From positions 45,985-109,984 of IMG/VR virus record IMGVR_UViG_3300044956_000431: a stretch of 64,000 bases of DNA; one strand, 5' to 3'. Positions 57,310 through 64,000 of the stretch are shown here, in pieces. Position 1 is the first letter of the stretch. Each line of letters starts with the position of its first letter. This stretch comes from a virus. Both the position numbers and the translations under genes were made by a program. Under the pieces are notes generated by a model. That model had not been told where the DNA came from. It did no database searches and saw only the letters and a list, made by a program, of their open reading frames with translations.

Positions 57310-58694
57310 TGCAACAGTTTTTTTATGATGAGCAGATAAGACGTTTCCTGCTTCAGTTTACTAGAATATTTTCAAACTTTCAGGTAGAGTATGGACGTAA
57401 TGATCAAGGAGTAAAAGGTTTGTTGCGTGTGCCTATTCGCTATGGTGATGCCAGTCGTCAGGCACAGACTGTGTTGCAGAACAACTCAGCCAACACATTG
57501 CCATCAACACCGTTGATGACTTTTTATATCACTGAACTACAATATGCTAGAGATCGAGTGCAAGAGCCTTACTTTGTTGACAAAACCAATGTGCGCCAAC
57601 GCTATTGGGACACAGACACACAAACCTACGAAACCACTCAGGGCAACGCTTTTACTATAGAACGCTTGATGCCTGTGCCTTTCAATCTTGGTATCAAACT
57701 AGATATATGGACTTCAAACACCAATCAGAAGTTCCAGATCTTGGAACAGATTGTTACCTTGTTTAATCCTGCGCTGGAAATACAAAGCACAGACAACTAT
57801 CTAGATTGGACTAGCTTGAGTGTGTGCGAGTTAGAAGCAGTGACCTGGTCATCGCGCACCATTCCACAGGGCACTGAAGACCCCATTGACATAGCGTCAT
57901 TGCAGTTTACTCTGCCAATATGGATATCACCACCTGCTAAAGTCAAAAAACTGGGCGTGGTGCAAAAGATCATTGCCAGTATGTATGACTCAGCTGGTGA
58001 TCTCACTGAAGCAGTGTATGGAGACCTGTTGTTGGGTACCAGACAAAAGTTTACTCCTTACAACTATCAAGTGTTGCTTATAGGCAATCAACTGCAGGTG
58101 CTGGAGCCATCAGCTGTGGTACCAGGCAAGGGCACTATCAACCCTGATACTTCTCCACCCAGCAACGTGATGTGGCATACAGTGGTCAACATGTTTGGTG
58201 ATTTGCAGAACGGCATCAGCCAGATCAGACTTGACAATCCCTATGATGATACTGTAATAGTAGGTACAGTGGCCTATCATCCCGCAGACGACAGATTCTT
58301 GCTGTTCACTGTGGACGAAGATACCATACCTCAAAACACACTGATGCCTGTGAATGCTATCGTAGATCCCCAACGCAACGGTCCTGATTCAGGACTACCT
58401 GCTGCCGCGGCAGGACAACGATATCTATTAGTTGGCGACATAGGTACACCTGACTACACAGCCGTTGCTCCTGCCTGGACTGGTATCAACGGAGAAGTGC
58501 TGTATGCTACTACCAATGACATCATCGAATACGACGGCGAAAAATGGAACATTGTATTTTTGCATACCAATCTCAGCGATGTGCAGTATGTGACCAATCT
58601 GACCACTGGTATACAGTATCGTTGGGCTGATGGCGTGTGGCTCAAGAGCTATGAAGGTTTGTATCCCGAAGGCGAGTGGAGTTTGGTTCTATGA
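57309..58694 (+). CDS. 15: Tail terminator/sheath stabiliser, T4 gp15 homologue, extended
   Basis: 461 residues (T4 gp15 is 272). FFYDEQIRRFLLQFTRIFSN, RVPIRYGDASRQAQT, VQEPYFVDKTNVRQRYWDTD, GNAFTIERLMPVPFNLGIKL and WSSRTIPQGTEDPIDIASLQ are conserved gp15 blocks. The C-terminal 190 residues are extra, with an Ala/Gly-rich linker (SGLPAAAAGQRYLL) and a beta module (NDIIEYDGEKWNIVF). gp15 caps the tail tube and sheath below the neck. It overlaps gp14 (TAATG) and the Nudix gene (ATGA). Confidence 0.88.
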   Translation: MQQFFYDEQIRRFLLQFTRIFSNFQVEYGRNDQGVKGLLRVPIRYGDASRQAQTVLQNNSANTLPSTPLMTFYITELQYARDRVQEPYFVDKTNVRQRYWDTDTQTYETTQGNAFTIERLMPVPFNLGIKLDIWTSNTNQKFQILEQIVTLFNPALEIQSTDNYLDWTSLSVCELEAVTWSSRTIPQGTEDPIDIASLQFTLPIWISPPAKVKKLGVVQKIIASMYDSAGDLTEAVYGDLLLGTRQKFTPYNYQVLLIGNQLQVLEPSAVVPGKGTINPDTSPPSNVMWHTVVNMFGDLQNGISQIRLDNPYDDTVIVGTVAYHPADDRFLLFTVDEDTIPQNTLMPVNAIVDPQRNGPDSGLPAAAAGQRYLLVGDIGTPDYTAVAPAWTGINGEVLYATTNDIIEYDGEKWNIVFLHTNLSDVQYVTNLTTGIQYRWADGVWLKSYEGLYPEGEWSLVL

Positions 58695-59116
58695 ATGCAG
58701 TGGGTGTATGGTTTTATTCAGTGTCCACTGATCGTTATCTTTATCTATTGCGCAACGATGACAGACATCCTGGCACATGGGGCTTGCCAGGAGGAAAAAG
58801 TCAAAAGTCCGAAACTTTAATGGATACCATACGCAGAGAGTGTATAGAAGAACTGGGCTTTTGGCCCAAAGAAATCAAACTTGTACCTATTGAAAAGTTT
58901 ACCAGCCCTGACGGTAACTTCTATTATCACACGTTTTTGTGCAGTGTGGCTGGAGAGTTTACACCTATCTTAAATGACGAGCACCATGGCTGGGCGTGGA
59001 TTGATTCGAACGCTTGGCCCAAACCTTTGCATCCTGGTCTGTGGTCAACTGTGAACTTTGATGAAATCAAACAAAAAATGTCTACTGTGCAACAACAGTA
59101 TCAGACATCGCAGTGA
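58691..59116 (+). CDS. Nudix hydrolase
   Basis: 141 residues starting MNAVGVWFYSVSTDRYL; the ATG overlaps the gp15 stop (ATGA). The Nudix box Gx5Ex7REUxEExGU is complete as GGKSQKSETLMDTIRRECIE followed by ELGF. Nudix enzymes cleave nucleoside diphosphates linked to other groups, such as ADP-ribose, dinucleoside polyphosphates, damaged dNTPs or RNA caps; the substrate is not readable. Late placement behind neck genes is unusual for a metabolic enzyme. It converges with the next gene, overlapping by 16 bp. Confidence 0.92.
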   Translation: MNAVGVWFYSVSTDRYLYLLRNDDRHPGTWGLPGGKSQKSETLMDTIRRECIEELGFWPKEIKLVPIEKFTSPDGNFYYHTFLCSVAGEFTPILNDEHHGWAWIDSNAWPKPLHPGLWSTVNFDEIKQKMSTVQQQYQTSQ

Positions 59117-59775
59117 AGAATAAACTGTGCGTAATCTATCACTTCTGTATTTTTAAATACACGCCATTCATCATGTGGATAGGCTCCATCTGTGACAAAG
59201 TAGAATTTTGTGTTGGGGTAGGCTTCTAATACCTGTTTGATATCAATGATGTGCTTGTGATCAATGTGATACTCGTTGGTAGTGCCATCAATTCCCAACA
59301 AGAAAATTTCTTTGTGTCCGTCAAAGGCTGCCAAATATGCGGCAGCGGCTGGTGCAGCCAATCTCACGCAATACGGAATCAAATAGAACTCACCAGGCAT
59401 TTTTAAGCAGTTTGTGGTCAGTGTATATACCACTGAACGCTCGGCATAACCGGACGATACCAACTCATTCAGCACTGGAATGTCATATTCAATACAGAAA
59501 TCCAAGCGCATCTGCTTCCACAAACCTTCACAGCCATAGGTCTGTAGTTTTTTCTTTCCCAACAGGCCGCCACCGTGATTGGCCACAGCAGTGACTACAT
59601 CCTGACGTAGGCTATGACCATTGGCCACAACCACAGCACGCCCAGATATGTGTTGATTGATAATGGGATTAGCAATATATTCTCGTTCGGTGATTTTTTG
59701 ACCGTTTCTGTATGTTACCTTGGTTATAACATACTCTCCATTGTAGTCTGCTCGATACCGTTGTTTGTTTATCAT
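59101..59775 (-). CDS. Conserved phage Rossmann-like protein (DUF115/MptE-like or sugar-related)
   Basis: 224 residues. RAVVVANGHSLRQDVVTAV and AYLAAFDGHKEIFLLGIDGT resemble the nucleotide-binding strands of DUF115/MptE-like and sialyltransferase-like proteins, where NGxSL binds a phosphate. The conserved C terminus has TKFYFVTDGAYPHDEWRV. Similar proteins occur near neck genes in other T4-like phages. Enzyme activity and substrate are unknown. The protein has no membrane segment or signal peptide. Confidence 0.65.
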   Translation of the reverse strand: MINKQRYRADYNGEYVITKVTYRNGQKITEREYIANPIINQHISGRAVVVANGHSLRQDVVTAVANHGGGLLGKKKLQTYGCEGLWKQMRLDFCIEYDIPVLNELVSSGYAERSVVYTLTTNCLKMPGEFYLIPYCVRLAAPAAAAYLAAFDGHKEIFLLGIDGTTNEYHIDHKHIIDIKQVLEAYPNTKFYFVTDGAYPHDEWRVFKNTEVIDYAQFILHCDV

Positions 59776-59895
59776 AGTCTTCCTGCTACCACTTCTATTA
59801 TACCCGCTGTTTCGCTGTCATAGCTTTCTAATGCTTTGCCTATGCGCGAGGTCTAGTTAATCCCATTTGTTACTTAAGTCTAACTAATATTTATT

Positions 59896-59926
59896 GAAAA
59901 AAATAGGGCCAAGAATAGCCCTATTT
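59896..59926 (-). terminator. Rho-independent terminator after the tail-fibre gene
   Basis: A 9-bp stem (59901-59909 with 59918-59926, AAATAGGGC arms, 8-base loop) followed on the minus strand by further T. It lies 20 bp after the fibre-gene stop. The rest of the gap 59776-59945 holds nothing recognised. Confidence 0.88.
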
Positions 59927-59945
59927 TTCTGCGTGAGCACGAGGG

Positions 59946-62900
59946 TTAAACTCGTCCTACAACGACCTCAATCACTCCGTCTTGACCATCAAAGTCTGCT
60001 AAAGCTTTGCCAATGATAGTACCTGCGCGAGCATTATTGTTGGCTCGGGCACGTCCGTCACCGGCAGCAACCATCAAATCACCTTTGCGAATTTGTCCAG
60101 TGACCTTGGTTGGTACACGGCCTTGTAACGCCACAGCAGCAACATAAGCTCCAGTTTGCCCAGAGTTCATTAAGTAGCTAGGGTTGGTAGAAATCACGCC
60201 TGCCACGCTGGTACAATCTGCTTCATTACAGAAAGTAATTTCTTTGGCTCCACCAAAACATACCACAGTGCCGGATTCATAGGCAGCATCTGATTCATAG
60301 TTTTCTGCCAAGTCAGCGTACTGTGCAGATGTAGCTTTGGCAAATATGGTATTGAAGGTATTGATTGATGTACCAATATTGCCCACGCCGTTGGCCTGTC
60401 CGTTTAGTATATCTGCTTTGACTGTCACAGATCCGTTGGCCACTGACACTACATTAGCATTGCCTCCAGCACTGATATTCACTGTTCCAGAGCTCAGTGT
60501 CTGTACATTAGAAGTCCCGTTGGCAATGGCCGTGACGTTGTTGGAGATCAATGTGCCTGGTGTGGTGCCATCTGGACCAAAAAATGCCAATGTATTTCCA
60601 GTGGTATTCTTCAGTACGATGTTACCTAACGTGATTGAGTTACCACCAAAATATCCATCTTTCCAACGCAGACTTGAACTTCCCAGATCGTAGGTCACAT
60701 TGGCAGTGGGCAACAGATTACCGGTAGCTTGGATATAATTGTCGCTGTCAGTTACTTCAATCATAGCCGAACCGTTGGCATTGGTAAGAACTCTTACTGT
60801 AGTTGTAGTTGTAATTTCACGAACTTCAATCAAGTCACCTATAGCAGGAGCTTCTGTAAATGTTAATGTTGTACCTTCTATCGCATAGGCTGTAGCAGGA
60901 ACCTGCACAATACCGTTGATAGAAACCAAACAGCTGAGGGTAGTATAGCCCGAGTTGATCGTAAACTCTGTTGTGCTTCCATCACCATTGAATGTCTCAC
61001 TTTGAATTAATGTAAAGACAGTATCTGTGGACCTCCACTGGTCACCATTATAGAACTCTAGAGATGATGTTGAGGTATTGAAACGCACCATACCACTAAC
61101 AGGTGTGTTCGGACGTTGTGCAGTATTACCAGCTGGTGCTAATATAGAAGTGTTAGAGTTAAATGATACAAGAGCACCTGTGGTTTGAGTTGAACTGCCA
61201 AAACTGATTGTTCCAGTTCCAGCATCAACGTACATTAAGTTAGCAGTGGTATCGCCGTTAACTGCAAAATCAGTATCTGAATTATCGCTGTTAACTGTAA
61301 CACGACCAGTGACGCTGATAATATTTGACGTTGTTAAATTACCAACATCGACTTGTAATCCTTGTTCAGTTACCTGTGCTATCACATCCGCAGCATCAGT
61401 GCCACCAACCATAAGCTGTATGGTCTTGCCTGCAGTTTCTGGGTTAAGAATCAAATTTCCGCCATGATTATGAACGTATGAATCATTTGGTCCATAGCCT
61501 GCATAGCTTGGGTCATTGAATGTACTGGAGTTGATACCTAAGTTTACATAAAAGTTTGAATCGTCTCCGTTGTCTGCTGTGGCAATATAGTCTGTTGATG
61601 CGGCTGTTCCGTTGTTAATATTTTGAAAGTTAAGTTGGCTGTATGAATTAACGTTACCAGCAAACTGCATGACAACGTTTGATCCCAACTGTGTAAATCC
61701 TTGAATACCTGCAAACGCCGCATTATTACCTGTGATTGTATTACCCAAGAATATAGCAGAGTTCGCATTCACTACACCAGTTGTGGCATTCAAGTTACCT
61801 AGTACATCTACGTTGCCTGTAAAGTTACCAGTTGCGGCTGCTACTTGACTGACGGTGTTTAAGTTTCCACCAGTGATATTGCCAGTGGCAAAAATTTGGC
61901 CCGAAGCGGAAATGTTTGCTAATGTGACGTTGCCTACAAGAGTTGTTGTGCCATTGACTGTTAAGTTACCACCAGTGATATTGCCAATGGCATCGATAGT
62001 GGTTGCAGCCGAAATAGCTGCATTGGATATTAAGTTTCCACCAGTAATATTGCCAGTGGCATTGATAGTGGTTGCAGCCGAAATAGCCGCATTGGATACT
62101 AAGTTTCCACCAGTGATGTCACCAGTGGCAAAGATAGCAGTAGCTGCAGAAATATTAGCGTTGGATACTAAGTTTCCACCAGTGATGTCACCAGTGGCAT
62201 TGATAGTGGTTGCAGCCGAAATAGCCGCATCGGATACTAAGTTTCCACCAGTGATGTCACCAACTACTGTCAGTGCATCTGTTGTGGCATTGTAGGTCAT
62301 ACCAGCATCGCCAGCAATGAGACCGTTGTCGTTGTACATGACCTGGGTGTTAGATCCAGGTGCTACAAAGTTGCCAGCTATATTTGCAGTAGCTGTTATG
62401 TTGCCTGTTGCAAAAACATTACCTGCTTGCAGTGTTCCAAAGCCGTTGACTGTGATCACATCATTGGCTATGCCAACACTATCTGCAATGATCATGTTAC
62501 CGGTTGAGTTGTCAAAACCCACGAATGCGTTGCCTGGACCAGTGGTGAAGTACGTCAATAACGTACCACGGTCTTTACCGTCGTTGCTGACTAGTGCATT
62601 ACCGTTGGCGCCGCCACCTAGTTGGATGATGGGATCTTCAACACGCAAGTCGTCAACGTTGATGTAGGTCAAATTGCCTTGAACTGCTAAGTTGCCGGCA
62701 ATCAAAGCATCACCGTTGATACTTAGGTTCCCGCCTTGAATCAGGCTGTTTGATATGATATTACCGCCAGTGATGTTTCCTGTAGCGGAAACTGTGGTTC
62801 CAAAACTACCAAGTCCTGTGGCAACAACGTTGGTTACGTTAATGTCGCCGCTTACTTGAAGATTGTCAAACACACCATCATTGGCTATGATATTGCCGCC

Positions 62901-64000
62901 ACTAATATTGCCAACAGCGTCAATTCTTCCGTTGGTTGAAATGTTGCCACCAGCTATGTTACCTGTTACATTTAATGCACTGGTTATATTACCACTGAGA
63001 CTAGATGTTCCTGTTACCTCTAGTGTACCAATGTCTGCTTTACCAGCAGTGGTTACGTTACCACCAGTGATATTGCCAGTGGCATTGATAGTGGTTGCAG
63101 CCGAAATAGCCGCATTGGATACTAAGTTTCCACCAGTGATGTCACCAGTGGCAAAGATAGCAGTGGCTGCAGAAATATTAGCGTTGGATACTAAGTTTCC
63201 ACCAGTGATGTCACCAGTGGCAAAAATTTGGCCCGAAGCGGAAATGTTTGCTAATGTGACGTTGCCTACAAGATTTGTTGTGCCATTGACTGTTAAGTTA
63301 CCACCAGTGATATTGCCAATGGCATCGATAGTGGTTGCAGCCGAAATAGCTGCATTGGATATTAAGTTTCCACCAGTAATATTGCCAGTGGCATTGATAG
63401 TGGTTGCAGCCGAAATAGCCGCATTGGATACTAAGTTTCCACCAGTGATGTCACCAGTGGCATTGATAGTGGTTGCAGCCGAAATAGCCGCATTGGATAC
63501 TAAGTTTCCACCAGTGATGTCACCAGTGGCAAAAATAGCAGTGGCTGCAGAAATGTTAGCGTTGGATACTAAGTTTCCACCAGTGATGTTACCAGTAGCA
63601 AAAATTTGGCCCGAAGCGGAAATGTTTGCTAATGTGACGTTGCCTACAAGATTTGTTGTGCCATTGACTGTTAAGTTACCACCAATATTGGCATTGTTGG
63701 TATGGAAGTCAGCATAGCTGGCAATGGTAACTGTGCTGGCATTTGTTGTATCGTTGGTGAAAACTGTGACAAATTCACCTACTGATTCGTCCCACACAAA
63801 AGCAATATTTTGGCTGGCGCCACGTTCGCCAATGAAGCCAATGTCTACACTTGGAGCGCCTGTTTGGTCAGCTGCCAAATAAAGAATAGGATCTTCAATA
63901 ACAACACTGACAGTGTCTATGGTTGTGGTTTGACCATTGACTGTAAGGTTGCCTGTAACAGTAAGGTCTGATCCGTAGACCAGGCTGTTAGCAATCTTTC
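59946..64000 (-). CDS. Tail-fibre-like protein with 22-residue repeats, 5' end outside window
   Basis: At least 1351 residues; the frame is open to the right edge (VYGSDLTVTGNLTVNGQTTT), so the true start lies beyond 64000. Two VEDPI modules (VVIEDPILYLAADQTG near 63880, DDLRVEDPIIQLGGG near 62640) are common in phage fibres. Two blocks of 22-residue repeats (DITGGNLVSNAAISAATTIN type) follow. The C terminus (AQYADLAENYESDAAYESGT, TNPSYLMNSGQTG, GTIIGKALADFDGQDGVIEV) matches the end domain of fibre-like proteins of environmental T4-like phages. It probably takes part in host recognition. Confidence 0.85.
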   Translation of the reverse strand, partial: KIANSLVYGSDLTVTGNLTVNGQTTTIDTVSVVIEDPILYLAADQTGAPSVDIGFIGERGASQNIAFVWDESVGEFVTVFTNDTTNASTVTIASYADFHTNNANIGGNLTVNGTTNLVGNVTLANISASGQIFATGNITGGNLVSNANISAATAIFATGDITGGNLVSNAAISAATTINATGDITGGNLVSNAAISAATTINATGNITGGNLISNAAISAATTIDAIGNITGGNLTVNGTTNLVGNVTLANISASGQIFATGDITGGNLVSNANISAATAIFATGDITGGNLVSNAAISAATTINATGNITGGNVTTAGKADIGTLEVTGTSSLSGNITSALNVTGNIAGGNISTNGRIDAVGNISGGNIIANDGVFDNLQVSGDINVTNVVATGLGSFGTTVSATGNITGGNIISNSLIQGGNLSINGDALIAGNLAVQGNLTYINVDDLRVEDPIIQLGGGANGNALVSNDGKDRGTLLTYFTTGPGNAFVGFDNSTGNMIIADSVGIANDVITVNGFGTLQAGNVFATGNITATANIAGNFVAPGSNTQVMYNDNGLIAGDAGMTYNATTDALTVVGDITGGNLVSDAAISAATTINATGDITGGNLVSNANISAATAIFATGDITGGNLVSNAAISAATTINATGNITGGNLISNAAISAATTIDAIGNITGGNLTVNGTTTLVGNVTLANISASGQIFATGNITGGNLNTVSQVAAATGNFTGNVDVLGNLNATTGVVNANSAIFLGNTITGNNAAFAGIQGFTQLGSNVVMQFAGNVNSYSQLNFQNINNGTAASTDYIATADNGDDSNFYVNLGINSSTFNDPSYAGYGPNDSYVHNHGGNLILNPETAGKTIQLMVGGTDAADVIAQVTEQGLQVDVGNLTTSNIISVTGRVTVNSDNSDTDFAVNGDTTANLMYVDAGTGTISFGSSTQTTGALVSFNSNTSILAPAGNTAQRPNTPVSGMVRFNTSTSSLEFYNGDQWRSTDTVFTLIQSETFNGDGSTTEFTINSGYTTLSCLVSINGIVQVPATAYAIEGTTLTFTEAPAIGDLIEVREITTTTTVRVLTNANGSAMIEVTDSDNYIQATGNLLPTANVTYDLGSSSLRWKDGYFGGNSITLGNIVLKNTTGNTLAFFGPDGTTPGTLISNNVTAIANGTSNVQTLSSGTVNISAGGNANVVSVANGSVTVKADILNGQANGVGNIGTSINTFNTIFAKATSAQYADLAENYESDAAYESGTVVCFGGAKEITFCNEADCTSVAGVISTNPSYLMNSGQTGAYVAAVALQGRVPTKVTGQIRKGDLMVAAGDGRARANNNARAGTIIGKALADFDGQDGVIEVVVGRV
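61855..62260 (-). repeat. Coding repeat block 2 (66-bp units) in the tail-fibre gene
   Basis: About six 66-bp units of the GNLVSNAAISAATTINATGD type lie between the second and third fibre modules. They are near-identical in DNA to units in block 1 at 63055-63690, including a long copied run around the LVGNVTLANISASGQIFATG part. Confidence 0.85.
63055..63690 (-). repeat. Coding repeat block 1 (66-bp units) in the tail-fibre gene
   Basis: About nine 66-bp units in tandem, encoding the same 22-residue motif with two inserted LVGNVTLANISASGQIFATG segments. Near identity between units and with block 2 implies recent duplication or gene conversion. Confidence 0.88.

Noticed and set aside
59776-59823. 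Sigma70 promoter upstream of the gene at 59101-59775
   Set aside because: A TATAAT is present near 59800, but no -35 lies at 16-18 bp.
61855-63690. Possible CRISPR array from regular repeats
   Set aside because: Units are 66 bp, contiguous without unique spacers, in frame and clearly coding for a fibre shaft.
62863-63717. 284-residue plus-strand reading frame
   Set aside because: It is antisense to the fibre repeats; its repeats (VIVVAAEIAALDTKFPPVM type) mirror the coding strand, and no promoter or ribosome site precedes it.
1-64000. tRNA genes, insertion sequences, integrase or attachment sites
   Set aside because: No such gene or terminal inverted repeats were recognised by eye; a tRNAscan or IS search was not possible.

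Overview
The window is a 64-kb stretch of the genome of a large tailed phage of the T4-like (contractile-tail myovirus) group. Homologues of T4 replication, recombination and late genes are recognisable directly from their proteins: gp41 helicase, gp61 primase, gp62 clamp-loader small subunit, UvsW, UvsX, UvsY, gp32, DexA-like exonuclease, gp13, gp14, gp15, gp16, gp17, gp18, gp19 and a probable gp54 and gp4. The accessory genes (2OG-type oxygenases, radical SAM proteins, an amidinotransferase-like protein, sugar and glycosyltransferase genes) resemble those of environmental T4-like phages. No photosynthesis genes, tRNAs, CRISPR arrays or insertion sequences were seen. A complete IscU-like gene very close to the beta/gamma-proteobacterial type, together with strong sigma70-type promoters, suggests a proteobacterial host, perhaps a betaproteobacterium; this is inference. 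Both window ends cut genes.

Layout. Most genes lie on the minus strand, so transcription runs mainly from high to low coordinates. 1-7 kb: a truncated gene, iscU, and conserved phage proteins including a nucleotidyltransferase/ligase-like fusion. 7-14 kb: radical SAM protein, replicative helicase and primase interleaved with four SGNH-hydrolase-like genes, then a structural protein. 14-22 kb: a miniature DnaE-like protein, zinc-finger protein, amidinotransferase-like protein, gp62, a methyltransferase, UvsW, and an AAA ATPase served by three tandem sigma70 promoters. 22-30 kb: a sugar/glycan island of glycosyltransferases, methyltransferases and an adenylyltransferase-cupin fusion. 30-36 kb: UvsY, a second radical SAM protein, UvsX, gp32. 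36-49 kb: terminase, HNH protein, secreted nuclease, probable internal head proteins, gp16, probable gp4 and gp54, and gp19. 49-64 kb: a very long tail sheath, a decayed dNMP kinase gene, exonuclease, gp13, then gp14-gp15-Nudix on the plus strand, and a repeat-rich tail-fibre-like protein running off the right end.

Regulation. Two promoter classes can be read by eye. Six sites match TTGACN-17 bp-TANAAT on the minus strand, upstream of iscU, the AAA ATPase (three), the exonuclease and an unknown 391-residue gene; these are probably early promoters using host sigma70. About twenty T4-late-like boxes (TATAAATA and variants ending TAAATA) precede structural and several accessory genes; in nine cases the box lies only 4-8 bp before the start codon, which predicts leaderless mRNAs. 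Genes within operons are tightly coupled by ATGA or TAATG overlaps, and all six convergent gene pairs overlap at their 3' ends.

Points most worth follow-up are the 191-residue DnaE-like protein that keeps three candidate catalytic aspartates, the phage IscU, the leaderless late promoters including a palindromic divergent one, the broken dNMP kinase, and a group of head-gene products with capsid-targeting-like N termini and a shared cysteine mini-domain.
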